Shown one piece after another: positions 16,562 to 24,816 of a DNA stretch of 38,542 nt. The position numbers were made by a program, and so were the translations under genes. The DNA lies in NCBI RefSeq assembly GCF_000259195.1, contig NZ_JH650775.1:75656-114197 (forward strand), given 5' to 3'. The notes beneath the pieces are model-generated. The model searched no databases, was not told the DNA's origin, and saw only the letters and a program-made list of their open reading frames with translations. The DNA is from Pseudomonas donghuensis (lineage in GTDB: Bacteria; Pseudomonadota; Gammaproteobacteria; Pseudomonadales; Pseudomonadaceae). The number at the start of each line of letters is the position of its first letter. The stretch's first letter is position 1.

Positions 16562-18023
16562 GGGAGGTTCCTGCAAGCGTAGTGGAGTTCTGATCAGCTT
16601 CTTTCCAGCCGCCGCCAAGCGCGCGTAGCAGGCCGGCATGGTTTTGCAGCGCCGAGGTTTTCAACTGGACCAGTTGCATGCGCGTATCGAGCACCCGGGT
16701 CTGGGCATCGAGCACATGCAGAAAATCGGTGAGGCTTTGCCGGTAACGCAGGTTTTCCAGGTCGTAGACCTGTTCGGCCTCATCCAGCCCCTGCACGGTT
16801 TTCAGGCGCTGGCCTTCGATAGCGCGCAGTTGCGAGACATGCCCGGCCACTTCGCCCAGGGCATTGACCAGGGTCTGGTTGTAACTGGCCACCGCTTCGG
16901 CGTAACCGGCCTGTTGCGCCCGGTACTGGCCACGCAGACGCCCGGCGTCGAAGATCGGCAAGGTCACCGCGGGGCCCACGCCATAGGTGCGGCTGTCGTG
17001 GTGGAACAGGTTCTGAAAACTGAAACTCTGAAAGCCTGCGAATGCGAGCAGGTCGATGTTCGGGTAGAACGCCGCACGCGCCGCGCCAATGCGTTTGCCT
17101 TGCGCTTCGACGCGCCAGCGCTGGGCGACCACATCAGGCCGGCCACCGATCAGCTCGGCAGGCAGATGCCCCGGCAAGGCCACGCTACGCCGAGGGTCGG
17201 CGACCTTGGGCTGCCATTGCTCGCCCCAGCCCGGACCCTTGCCGGCCAGGGCCGCCAGGCGCAGTTGATAACCGCGGGCGGCGCCTTGCAGGCGCGCCTG
17301 CTCGGCTTCGAGCAACGGGATCGGCCCCCGTGCCCGCACCACGTCGACCTGGGTGCCCAGGCCGGACTTCAGCCGGTCTTCGCTCAGGCGCAGGATGCTG
17401 CGGCGCTGCTCCAGGGTCTGGTTGACGATGGCCTGCTGCTCGATCACGCCGCCCAAGGCAAACCAGGTTTCCACCAGGCTGCCGCTGAGCGCCAGACGGG
17501 CCACCGCCTGATCGGCCTGGGCGGCGCGCAGGCTGCCCACCGCCGCTTCGTTCAGGGACCGGTTCAGGCCCCACAGGTCGAGGTTGTAACGCCCTTGCAG
17601 CAGCGCTTGGCCATCGGTGTGCCAGACCCCGGCTTCATCGGCGCCGGTCTTGTAGTTCTGCGAATCCTGGCTGCGCAGGATCTGGGTCATGGCCGACAGG
17701 CTCGGCCGGGTGTTGGCCAGGGTAATGCCGGCGTCGGCTTGCGCCCGGTCGATGCGCGCGCTGGCAATCGCCAAGCTTGGCGATGTCTCCAGGGCGGCAG
17801 CCAGCAGGCGGTCGAGGTCGGCGTCGTTAAAGCTCAGCCACCAGCGATCATCCGCCTGGGATGCGGGTTGGGTCGCGGCGTGCTCGATGTCCAGACCGGC
17901 TTCGAGCTGTTCGGGTGACAAGGGTTTTGGCGGTTCGGGGCTATGCCCGGGGCTGACGCAGCCGGGCAATGCCAGCAGCAGACAGACCGCCAGCCAATGC
18001 TGAATCGAATGAGAGGGTTCCAT
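16554..18023 (-). CDS. outer membrane efflux lipoprotein (NodT/OprM family)
   Basis: The 489-residue protein is a TolC-like outer membrane factor. A lipoprotein signal peptide ends in the lipobox LALPGC at about residue 24. The two OEP repeats are visible, with the first containing DLWGLNRSLNEAA and the second containing RPDVVAQRWRVEAQGKRIGAARAAFYPNI and VGPAVTLPIFDAGR, both characteristic of the NodT group. The ATG at 18023 has AAGGA 7 bases upstream. It is the promoter-proximal gene of the operon, and its end overlaps the adaptor start by 8 bases (16554-16561). The promoter must lie between 18024 and 18135, shared with the divergent LysR gene. Confidence 0.93.
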   Translation of the reverse strand: MEPSHSIQHWLAVCLLLALPGCVSPGHSPEPPKPLSPEQLEAGLDIEHAATQPASQADDRWWLSFNDADLDRLLAAALETSPSLAIASARIDRAQADAGITLANTRPSLSAMTQILRSQDSQNYKTGADEAGVWHTDGQALLQGRYNLDLWGLNRSLNEAAVGSLRAAQADQAVARLALSGSLVETWFALGGVIEQQAIVNQTLEQRRSILRLSEDRLKSGLGTQVDVVRARGPIPLLEAEQARLQGAARGYQLRLAALAGKGPGWGEQWQPKVADPRRSVALPGHLPAELIGGRPDVVAQRWRVEAQGKRIGAARAAFYPNIDLLAFAGFQSFSFQNLFHHDSRTYGVGPAVTLPIFDAGRLRGQYRAQQAGYAEAVASYNQTLVNALGEVAGHVSQLRAIEGQRLKTVQGLDEAEQVYDLENLRYRQSLTDFLHVLDAQTRVLDTRMQLVQLKTSALQNHAGLLRALGGGWKEADQNSTTLAGTSHD

Positions 18024-18077
18024 CACAACATCCTTGGAGGGTTGGGTTGCAACGGGATGATAGGTAGCCCCTGGCAT

Positions 18078-18122
18078 ATTGAAAATTGCAATTAACCGAG
18101 ACTAGACTTGCGTTTCTTGCAA
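18078..18122. promoter_or_regulatory. LysR-type binding site candidates in the divergent promoter region
   Basis: The 112-base gap between the efflux operon and the divergent lysR gene contains ATTG-N7-CAAT at 18078-18092, a palindrome that fits the T-N11-A rule of LysR boxes. TTGC at 18108-18111 and TTGCAA at 18117-18122 lie just downstream. Divergent placement of a LysR gene with its target operon and such a site is the classic autoregulatory layout. I looked for a Fur box here and did not find one. Confidence 0.45.
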
Positions 18123-18135
18123 CAAGGAGCGTGCA

Positions 18136-19032
18136 ATGAACCTACCTGATCTGAACCTGCTACTGACCTTCGATTCGATGCTGCGCGAAGGCAGCGTCAC
18201 CGGCGCCGCCGAGCGCATGAACCTGAGCATCCCGGCCATGAGCCGACGCCTGGCGAACCTGCGCGAGGCCATGGGCGACCCGCTGTTCGTGCTTGCCGGA
18301 CGCCGCCTGGTGCCCACCCCCCTGGCACTGGAACTGGCGCCGCAGGTGCACAACCTGCTCGAAGAGGCGCGCAATGTGCTGGGCACTAAACAGAAGCTCA
18401 ACCTGGGCACGGTAAAGCGAGTATTCACCCTGCGCACCGAGGACGGCTTCACCGGTGCCTGGGCCCTGCGCCTGAGCCAACGGGTGGCGCAACAGGCCCC
18501 GCATGTGACCTTGAGTTTCATGTCCCAGGGCAACGAGGATGTCGCCGCCTTGCGCGACGGCCTGATCGACCTCGACATCGGTATCGCCGGCCCCCTGGGG
18601 CCCGAGGTCTACAAGCAGCGCCTGTACATCGACACCTTTGTCGGCGTGGTCAACAACCAGCACCCCCTCGCGCGCCAGAGCAGTGTCAGCGCCGAGGACC
18701 TGGTGGCCTTCCCTCACCTGTCGGTGTCACGCCGCGGCCGCACCCGCGGGCCGCTGGACCTGGAGCTGGAAAAGGTCGGTTTGCAACGCAAGGTGCAGTT
18801 GGTGGTCCCGGGCTTTCAGGCGGCCATGCAACTGGCCAGTTCCTCGGACATGATTGCGGTGATCCCGCGGCGCTTCGTCGAATGGTCGTTGCCGCTGCTG
18901 CCACTGCACATTTTCCCGCTACCGCTGGAGACCCCCGGCGGCGAGTTCTGCCAGGCCTGGCACCCACGCGTGAACAATGACCAGGTACATCGTTGGTTGC
19001 GCCAACTGGTGCAGGAATGCTCCGGCAACTGA
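18136..19032 (+). CDS. LysR family transcriptional regulator
   Basis: The 298-residue protein has the standard LysR length and layout. The N-terminal winged helix-turn-helix covers residues 1-62 (LPDLNLLLTFDSMLREGSV, AAERMNLSIPAMSRRLANLR, PLFVLAGRRLVPT). A linker helix and an effector-binding domain with two alpha/beta lobes follow. AAGGAG precedes the ATG at 18136 by 7 bases. It is divergent from the efflux/SIP operon and upstream of the HpaB-like hydroxylase on the same strand, so either or both could be its targets. The effector is unknown; an aromatic compound is plausible given the neighbours. Confidence 0.92.
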   Translation: MNLPDLNLLLTFDSMLREGSVTGAAERMNLSIPAMSRRLANLREAMGDPLFVLAGRRLVPTPLALELAPQVHNLLEEARNVLGTKQKLNLGTVKRVFTLRTEDGFTGAWALRLSQRVAQQAPHVTLSFMSQGNEDVAALRDGLIDLDIGIAGPLGPEVYKQRLYIDTFVGVVNNQHPLARQSSVSAEDLVAFPHLSVSRRGRTRGPLDLELEKVGLQRKVQLVVPGFQAAMQLASSSDMIAVIPRRFVEWSLPLLPLHIFPLPLETPGGEFCQAWHPRVNNDQVHRWLRQLVQECSGN

Positions 19033-19144
19033 ATCGGTTGTCCTGCGACGGGCGCCAAATGCGAGCGCCCTGCAGCCGCCCCCTCAGACAAAAAAACCGC
19101 CCACAGTAGCCAGCGACAAAAAGCGCCCACAACCCCTCCTCCAG

Positions 19145-19159
19145 GCAATCGTAGATTGC
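19145..19159. promoter_or_regulatory. small palindrome upstream of the hydroxylase gene
   Basis: GCAATC at 19145-19150 and GATTGC at 19154-19159 form a perfect inverted repeat with a 3-base spacer in the 261-base gap between lysR and the hydroxylase gene. The half-site resembles the ATTG/CAAT halves near 18078, so the same LysR protein might bind here. This is pattern-based inference only. Confidence 0.3.
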
Positions 19160-19293
19160 GTGTTTCGAAATTTACATCCAGTCACACTTATCTCTAAGTT
19201 GTCGTCCGTGCAAACCAGCATTTACCCCATAACAACGGCGCGCCCCCCATGGGTAACCAGTGCGCGTGGTCTTATTGATACCGGAGCAGACTA

Positions 19294-20826
19294 ATGATGG
19301 ATCGTAATGGCTTCTCTCTTGATCGTCGGGGCCTTCAAACCTCGCAGGAGTACCTGGCAAGCCTGCGGGATGGCAGGGAAGTCTGGATCAACGGCGAGCG
19401 GGTCGAGGATGTCACCGAACACCCTGCGTTTCGCAATGCGGCGCTGATGAATGCGCGCTTCTACGATGCGCTGCATGACCCCAAGCTGCGTGACAAACTC
19501 ACCGTTGAGATCGACGGCGCTCCCGGCCTGCGCTGCCACCGCTTCTTCCAGGCGCCGCGCACGGTCGAAGAACAGGTCGCCGCGCGCGATGCGATCGCCG
19601 AAACCGCACGCCTGAGCTATGGCTGGATGGGTCGCACCCCGGATTTCAAAGGCGCCTGGATCGGCACCTTCGGCCCTAACCGCGACCTCTATGGCGAGTA
19701 CGCCGAGAACGCCACCCGCTGGTACAACTTCAGCCGTGAACGCCTGCCGTTCATCAACCATGCCGTGGTCAACCCGCCGGTGGACCGCAACCAGGACCCG
19801 AACACCTCCAACGTCTTCGTGCGCGTCGACGAAGAAACCGCGGACGGTCTCTACATCAGCGGCGCCAAGGTGGTGGCCACCGGCGCGGCACTGACCCAGT
19901 ACACCTTCGTAGCCCACTACAACGTGATGTACCAGGACAAGAAGTACTCGCCGATCTTCATGATCCCCACCGGTGCCAAGGGCGTGAAGCTGATCTGCCG
20001 GACCTCCTACGAGCAGGCGGCGAGCAAGAACGGCAGCCCGTTCGACTACCCGCTGTCGAGCCGCATGGACGAGAACGATTGCATCCTGATCTTCGACCGG
20101 GCCTTCGTACCGTGGCAGGACGTGTTCATGTATGGCGTGGAGATGTCCAACAGCTTCATTCAGAAATCGGGTTTCTTCGGCCGCACCCTGATGCACGGCT
20201 GCACCCGCCTGGCGGTGAAGATGGACTTCATCTGCGGGCTGTTCCTCAAGGCCGTGGAAATCTGCGGTACCCGTGACTTCCAGGGCGTTCAGGGGGCAGT
20301 GGGCGAAGCCATCGCCTTGCGCCACATGCTCTGGGGCCTGTCCGACTCCATGGCCTATCGCACCGAAAACTGGAACGAGGAATTCCTGCTGCCCAACCTG
20401 GAATCGGCACTGGCCTACCGCGCCACCGCTGGCGATGCCTACAGCCGGGTGATCAACCTGATCCGCAAGACCGTGGCCAGCGGCCTGATCTACCTGCCGT
20501 CCCACGCCAAGGACTTCCTCAACCCCGAGGTGCGACCGTTCCTGGACCAGTACGCCCGCGGCTCCAATGGCATCGACGCCGAAGAACGCGCCAAGACCCT
20601 CAAGCTGCTGTGGGACGCGATCGGCACCGAATTCGGTTCGCGCCACGAACTGTACGAGGTCAACTACTCCGGCAGCTACGAGAAGAGCCGCCTCGACACC
20701 CTGCACATCGCCAGCCATTCCGGACGCACCGAGCAAATGCGCGCCCTGGCCGAACAGTGCATGGCCGAGTACGACCTCAATGGCTGGACCGCCCCGGACT
20801 TCAAAAAGGCGTACGCGGCACGTTGA
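19294..20826 (+). CDS. FADH2-dependent phenol hydroxylase, HpaB/PvcC family
   Basis: The 510-residue protein matches the oxygenase component of 4-hydroxyphenylacetate 3-monooxygenase along its length. Matching segments include RDGREVWINGERV, VTEHPAFRNAA, RLSYGWMGRTPDFKGA, FINHAVVNPPVDR, SGAKVVATGAALT, YPLSSRMDENDCILIFDRAFVPW and LIYLPSHAKDF. The HELYE-x-NYSGS segment near the C-terminus is also conserved. Such enzymes add an ortho hydroxyl to phenols, giving catechols, and need reduced FAD from a separate reductase. No hpaC-type reductase gene adjoins it. P. aeruginosa PvcC, of the pvc isonitrile/coumarin pathway, belongs to the same family, but no pvcA or pvcB homologue is present here. GGAG at 19283-19286 fits the ATG at 19294. 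The family is certain; the substrate is open. Confidence 0.9.
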   Translation: MMDRNGFSLDRRGLQTSQEYLASLRDGREVWINGERVEDVTEHPAFRNAALMNARFYDALHDPKLRDKLTVEIDGAPGLRCHRFFQAPRTVEEQVAARDAIAETARLSYGWMGRTPDFKGAWIGTFGPNRDLYGEYAENATRWYNFSRERLPFINHAVVNPPVDRNQDPNTSNVFVRVDEETADGLYISGAKVVATGAALTQYTFVAHYNVMYQDKKYSPIFMIPTGAKGVKLICRTSYEQAASKNGSPFDYPLSSRMDENDCILIFDRAFVPWQDVFMYGVEMSNSFIQKSGFFGRTLMHGCTRLAVKMDFICGLFLKAVEICGTRDFQGVQGAVGEAIALRHMLWGLSDSMAYRTENWNEEFLLPNLESALAYRATAGDAYSRVINLIRKTVASGLIYLPSHAKDFLNPEVRPFLDQYARGSNGIDAEERAKTLKLLWDAIGTEFGSRHELYEVNYSGSYEKSRLDTLHIASHSGRTEQMRALAEQCMAEYDLNGWTAPDFKKAYAAR

Positions 20827-21316
20827 GGCCGTCGCGTAACTGAACATTCGCTGTCGTCGAGGGGCTGCCGCCCACAGGCCAATCCCGCCTGTGGATACAG
20901 CCCCCTCACGCGTGCACCGCACGCTTGAGTGTACGCACACCTCCATGTGTGAATCCTTTCAGCGCTGCTGATGGATACACCTTAGAAGAACATTTCCAGC
21001 TTGTCGGCTGCGTTCTGTGCAAAAGTCCATTGCACGGTTGCAGGCGATGCAACATAGCGCCTGAACGCCGTCGCGCTCCCTCGCCGCGCCCTACCCGCCC
21101 TATTGCCATCGACGCCCTGGCCGATAACCCCTCCAGGCCCGACTGCCGTGCGAGCTCAACCTGATCGGCGACCTGGCCAGGACGGCTGTCTTGCGCCCTG
21201 ATGGCGAGCACCGGGTAAAAACCATACAATTTTGCTGGCAGCATAAATAGGCTCATCGCTGATCAAGCAATAACAAACTCCTATATTTTCTGTTTATACA
21301 AATAGAGCGGCAATCC
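20827..21316. other. 490-base intergenic region
   Basis: No gene is supported on either strand. It contains the hairpin listed at 20861-20904. Its last 80 bases are AT-rich and should hold the promoter for the acetyltransferase at 21317. The remainder has no structure that I can name. Confidence 0.5.
20861..20904 (+). terminator. two-tier hairpin after the hydroxylase gene
   Basis: GGGGCTG at 20861-20867 pairs with CAGCCCC at 20898-20904. Within it CCACAGGC at 20872-20879 pairs with GCCTGTGG at 20887-20894, giving a stable 44-base stem-loop with an internal bulge. It lies 35 bases after the stop codon. It lacks a T-tract, so termination is inferred from position and stability. Confidence 0.5.
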
Positions 21317-21952
21317 ATGCAAAAAGTGATTGGTATTTATGGTGCAGGCGGTTTCGGCCGAGAAGTTTTACCCTTGGTTCGCGCGCAATACCCGGATGAG
21401 CAACTGTGCTTTATCGTTGACGCAGCAGAAGAAAAACACGTCAACGGCTGCCCGGTCTACACCTTCCAAGAATATGTGGACCTGCCCCACACCGGGAAGT
21501 CTGTGATCATTGCCATTGGCAGCAGCACCGCACGTGAAGCGCTCGAAGCCAAGTGCAGGCAAGAGCACCTGGGCATCGCGTCGGTAACAGCATCCAGCTC
21601 AATCATTTTAGATTCGGTCGAGGTGGGCGAAGGCGCAGTACTCTGCCACTTCACCCACCTGACCTCCAATATAAAAATAGGCAAGCAATTCCACGCCAAC
21701 ATTTATAGCTACGTGGCGCATGATTGTGTCATCGGCGATTACGTCACCTTTGCCCCAAACGTTCATTGCAATGGCCATGTGCACATCGAAGATCATGCCT
21801 ACATCGGCACAGGGGCAATCATCAAGCCGGGCACCTCAAGCAAACCGCTGGTTATTGGCAAAGGCGCAGTTGTTGGCATGGGTGCGGTTGTGACCAAGAG
21901 CGTGGCCGCTGGGGTAACCGTAGTGGGCAATCCCGCCAAACCCTTGCTGTGA
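21317..21952 (+). CDS. NeuD/PglD-type hexapeptide-repeat sugar O/N-acetyltransferase
   Basis: The 211-residue protein belongs to the NeuD/PglD group, trimeric left-handed beta-helix acyltransferases acting on nucleotide sugars or sialic-acid-like sugars. The N-terminal Rossmann-like sugar-binding part shows GAGGFGRE at residues 10-17 and FIVDAAEE. The hexapeptide repeats run from about residue 97, with IGKQFHANIYSYVAHDCVIGDYV containing the expected catalytic His and VGMGAVVTKSVAAGVTVVGNPAK as the typical end. It is a single gene with no surrounding polysaccharide cluster. The promoter region is markedly AT-rich compared with the chromosome, hinting at horizontal origin. Confidence 0.88.
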   Translation: MQKVIGIYGAGGFGREVLPLVRAQYPDEQLCFIVDAAEEKHVNGCPVYTFQEYVDLPHTGKSVIIAIGSSTAREALEAKCRQEHLGIASVTASSSIILDSVEVGEGAVLCHFTHLTSNIKIGKQFHANIYSYVAHDCVIGDYVTFAPNVHCNGHVHIEDHAYIGTGAIIKPGTSSKPLVIGKGAVVGMGAVVTKSVAAGVTVVGNPAKPLL

Positions 21953-21959
21953 ACCACCT

Positions 21960-21982
21960 GAAGCGCTTGATGCGAGCGCTTC
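21960..21982 (+). terminator. hairpin after the acetyltransferase gene
   Basis: GAAGCGCT at 21960-21967 and AGCGCTTC at 21975-21982 make a perfect 8-bp stem with a 7-base loop, 7 bases after the stop codon. There is no clear T-tract, so it may be a weak or Rho-assisted terminator. Confidence 0.5.
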
Positions 21983-22187
21983 CAGAAGCTGCTGGGCAAG
22001 CGTCTGGCTTCAAGCAAGATCTGCGGGTCGTAGCCATGCTCGCCGGCGCAAGCCTCGCCTTTGGACAAACGCGTTGATAAGGACCGCTACATCTGTGCAA
22101 AACCGGGGCATGGTGTTGAGTCCTAGCAGAGGGCTGTGGCTCACGCGCCTGTAGTGGCGGGTACGCGGCCCGGGATGCCCATTGTGA

Positions 22188-22394
22188 TCAGTACCAGCAC
22201 AGCGGTAGCGAAACGGTATCGGCAACGAAGGTGAACGGCAAATCCAGGAGCACAAGCGGACCAATAAACTGTGCGAGCTGATATTCAACCTCAAGCCCCT
22301 CATAGCAGTCATACGAACCATGGGAAACTGCTGCAGTCCAGGCACAGCCACCCACTTGTGAGATGGCCAATATCAACATGAGCTTCTGTAGCAT
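22188..22394 (-). CDS. YceK/YidQ family (DUF1375-like) small lipoprotein
   Basis: The 68-residue protein starts at ATG 22394 with AAGGA 7 bases upstream. It has a lipoprotein signal peptide ending in the lipobox QVGGC (Cys at residue 17). The mature part contains LDLPFTFVADTVSLP, which matches the family end motif of a proline-phenylalanine followed by a DT-x-x-LP segment, and an upstream YEGLEVEY. It would be anchored in the outer membrane; the role of the family is unknown. Confidence 0.75.
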   Translation of the reverse strand: MLQKLMLILAISQVGGCAWTAAVSHGSYDCYEGLEVEYQLAQFIGPLVLLDLPFTFVADTVSLPLCWY

Positions 22395-22569
22395 GTAATG
22401 TCCTTATTACCTTTCCGTTGTCTGTCCTATAGACGCTATCGTGAAAAGTTAGTCACCTACCTCCCCCTGCGCGCCCAACGGCAACCAGCGATCCAGACTG
22501 CTCGGGTTGAGACAATCTCAAACATAGGGCAATCTTTCAGAGACGCATGCCCAGAAAAGGAGTTCTCAG

Positions 22570-22824
22570 ATGGCATTTTCACCGAGGGAGCGAACCGCAC
22601 TGCTCGCGCTCAAGGGCGTAGGCCCAACCGTTATAACCCGCCTCGAGCAAATGGGTATTGAATCGCTGGCAGAGCTCGGCAAAGCGGACGTCAGTGACAT
22701 CCTGGCTCACGCATCAGCCGCACTAGGCTCGACCTGCTGGAAGAACAGCCCTCAAGCCCGAGCAGCCATTACCGCCGCCGTTGACCTGGCGAGAAGCACT
22801 CCAGAACACTCGCTCGCCGGCTAG
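22570..22824 (+). CDS. small helix-hairpin-helix protein
   Basis: The 84-residue protein is almost entirely one domain containing the helix-hairpin-helix signature LKGVGPTVITRLEQMGIESLAEL at about residues 14-36 (key residues G16, G18 and P19). Such motifs contact the DNA backbone without sequence specificity. A Cys-Trp pair occurs at TCWKN. AAGGAG lies 8 bases before the ATG at 22570. It resembles small stand-alone HHH proteins found in many proteobacteria; the biological role is not known to me. Confidence 0.75.
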   Translation: MAFSPRERTALLALKGVGPTVITRLEQMGIESLAELGKADVSDILAHASAALGSTCWKNSPQARAAITAAVDLARSTPEHSLAG

Positions 22825-22921
22825 CATGGTTCGATCATCTGCGCAGGTGCCAGCCAGCACCTTTCCAATGGTGGCCGGATAACGTTCAGACGGGGTTACC
22901 GGCGGTATAAAAAGGCAACGC

Positions 22922-23413
22922 ATGGACCTGCAATTCAAGCGACTCAGTGAAATCAGCAGCGCCGATATCATCGAGCTCAACAACAACCCCGATGTCTTGC
23001 GCCACATGCCCTTGGGCCGCCCTGACTTTGACGAAGCCAAATGCTCAGCGTGGGTCGCCGAAAAAGAGTCACAGTGGCTGCTCAATGGATATGGCCCATG
23101 GGCTTTTTGGGTGAATCAGACATTTGCCGGCTGGGGCGGTTTGCAGCAAGAACAAGGTGATGCAGACCTGGCCCTGGTTTTACACCCGGACTACTGGGGC
23201 TTGGGCAAGGCAATTTTTGATGAGATCGTTCGGCGAGCCTTTCAGGAGATGGGACTGGGGTCGGTCACTGTCTTGCTTGCGCCAAGCAGAACACGCATCA
23301 AGGGTATTCTTCGAATAGGCTTTCGCCGTGATGGAGAGGTCGAGGTCGACGGCATACGCTTCGCTCGCTACCGGCTGCTTGCGAGCACTCGCGCTTGCAT
23401 CCAACGACGGTAA
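22922..23413 (+). CDS. GNAT family N-acetyltransferase
   Basis: The 163-residue protein has the RimJ/RimL-like GNAT layout. The N-terminal IELNNNPDVLRHMPLG is a typical start of the group, followed by GYGPWAFW-x-x-QTFAGWGGL, then LALVLHPDYWGLGKAIFDEIV. In that last segment the acetyl-CoA loop YWGLGKA replaces the usual Q-x-x-GxG/A. The C-terminal IKGILRIGFRRDGE corresponds to the last strand-helix. AAGG upstream of ATG 22922 serves as ribosome site. The substrate is unknown. Confidence 0.85.
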   Translation: MDLQFKRLSEISSADIIELNNNPDVLRHMPLGRPDFDEAKCSAWVAEKESQWLLNGYGPWAFWVNQTFAGWGGLQQEQGDADLALVLHPDYWGLGKAIFDEIVRRAFQEMGLGSVTVLLAPSRTRIKGILRIGFRRDGEVEVDGIRFARYRLLASTRACIQRR

Positions 23414-23416
23414 CGG

Positions 23417-23659
23417 GTGATTTTCTGCGGCTGTTTGCCTATGGCTTTTCTCTCCCGTGCAGGGCTCGCCCCCGTGCAAACGGCCGTAGAATTTGCAGCT
23501 GTCGACGCCAAGCGCCAACAGGTCAGTGAGCAGATCGCAACGTTACAGGCGCTGGACCGTCACCTGGTCGAACTCAAAGGCGAGATGAACGCGCTGTTCG
23601 GCCAGCAAACCCAGGCCTGTCCTCGTACGGCTGGATCGCTCGCCTGCCAAGATAGCTGA
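23417..23659 (+). CDS. doubtful 80-residue coiled-coil ORF
   Basis: A GTG-started frame encodes a helical segment, VDAKRQQVSEQIATLQALD followed by RHLVELKGEMNALFGQ, that resembles the C-terminal dimerisation helix of MerR-type regulators. No DNA-binding domain is present upstream in any frame, so it may be a remnant or a chance frame. Its last 86 bases run antisense over the 3' end of the convergent gene at 23574, which speaks against it being a normal gene. Confidence 0.25.
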   Translation: MIFCGCLPMAFLSRAGLAPVQTAVEFAAVDAKRQQVSEQIATLQALDRHLVELKGEMNALFGQQTQACPRTAGSLACQDS

Positions 23660-24617
23660 ACGCCGACCTCAGGCTATCCTCCGCAGAGCGCGGGCTGAAG
23701 CCCAGTTCCCGGCGCGCCTTGGCGATGCTGTACTCCTGGCGCACGTCATGGAACAGGCGTACCTGGCTCAGCAGCAACTGCGCCGGCCTGCCGGTCAGGC
23801 TCGCTATCCGCTCCTGTACCCAGGCGACACACATCAGCAACCAGCGCGGTGCTCGCGGAGGCTGACGATACCCCGGCACCCGTGCATTGGCCGCCTCCAG
23901 CAGATCGGCCAGTGACGAGGAGCGCTCGTTCGCGAGGATGTAGCGCTGCCCTGCCCGGCCCTTTTGCGCCGCCAGAATCAAGCCCTGGGCGACGTCACGC
24001 ACATCGACGAAATTGAAGTGAAACCCCGGGTCCAGTGGCATCTGACGTTGGCGCACGGATTCGAGAAAGCTCATGGTGTCGGTCAGTTGCGTCGCATTGG
24101 GCCCGATCATGGCCGAGGGCAAGACCGAGACCATCCACAGGTCCAGCTCCCGCGCAGTCTGCCAGGCCATTCGCTCGGCGAGGATCTTCGACTTGTAGTA
24201 AGCGTTTTCGGTCTCGTCGTTCCAGGTGTCTTCATCCAGCGGTTGACCATCATGCCCGATCGCGGCCACCGAGCTGACGTACACGACCCGTTTCACACCC
24301 GCGCGAGACGCGGCCTGCAACGCATTGCGCGTACCCCGCACATTAGGTTCGACGATCTCGGCTTCTGGCCGCCTGGCCCAATGCCTGAACACCGCAGCCA
24401 CCTGGAACAGTACCTCGACCCCTGCCATCGCCTTGAGCAGGGACGGTTCATCCTGCAATTCGGCATAGACGAGCTCGCAATCCAGCCCGTCAAAGGGCTC
24501 GGTCCTTGTCGTATCGCGCACGCCGGCCCGCACACGGTAGCCCTGATCGAGCAACGCCCTGACCAGGGTATTCCCCAGATGCCCATTGGCGCCTGTCACC
24601 AGACACAACTTGCTCAC
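23574..24617 (-). CDS. NAD(P)-dependent epimerase/dehydratase family protein (extended SDR)
   Basis: The 347-residue protein is an extended short-chain dehydrogenase of the dihydroflavonol-reductase/3-beta-HSD-like group. The Rossmann motif is seen at the start (VTGANGHLGNTLVRALL). The active-site block is VYVSSVAAIG, followed by a Tyr-x-x-x-Lys pair in NAYYKSKILAE. I chose GTG at 24617 because AAGGAGG stands just upstream and the nucleotide-binding motif follows seven codons later. The frame is open farther upstream to 24896, but that part has no family similarity. The substrate is unknown. Confidence 0.85.
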   Translation of the reverse strand: MSKLCLVTGANGHLGNTLVRALLDQGYRVRAGVRDTTRTEPFDGLDCELVYAELQDEPSLLKAMAGVEVLFQVAAVFRHWARRPEAEIVEPNVRGTRNALQAASRAGVKRVVYVSSVAAIGHDGQPLDEDTWNDETENAYYKSKILAERMAWQTARELDLWMVSVLPSAMIGPNATQLTDTMSFLESVRQRQMPLDPGFHFNFVDVRDVAQGLILAAQKGRAGQRYILANERSSSLADLLEAANARVPGYRQPPRAPRWLLMCVAWVQERIASLTGRPAQLLLSQVRLFHDVRQEYSIAKARRELGFSPRSAEDSLRSAFSYLGRRAIQPYEDRPGFAGRTARSSRL

Positions 24618-24816
24618 AGAACCTCCTTGTGACAGAACCCTGCCGCGTTTAATCGCCACAGCGTAAAGTCTGTCCCTAGGGGCATAGTCAAGCGGATACT
24701 GGGCAGTAGTTCTGATTTCACACTTCGAGCGGGAAACAGCGTCGTCAGGTGATTCGCCAATGCCTGCCCGACCACGGCCATCCAAGAGCACGATTGCCGT
24801 CAGCTTCCCCCGCCGA

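Noticed and set aside
16638..17918. Plus-strand frame of 426 codons opposite the outer membrane factor gene
   Set aside because: No recognisable domain; the minus strand carries a full lipoprotein with NodT family motifs.
18024..18135. Fur box in the divergent lysR/efflux promoter
   Set aside because: The best alignment around 18077-18095 matches the consensus at only about 6 of 19 positions.
19291..20946. Minus-strand frame of 551 codons opposite the hydroxylase
   Set aside because: Although longer than the hydroxylase frame it has Val/Gly/Ala/His-rich shadow composition; the plus strand matches HpaB throughout.
20925..21256. Small frames on both strands in the intergenic region after the hydroxylase
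   Set aside because: No ribosome sites, no recognisable motifs, and shadow-like Arg/Pro/Ser-rich composition.
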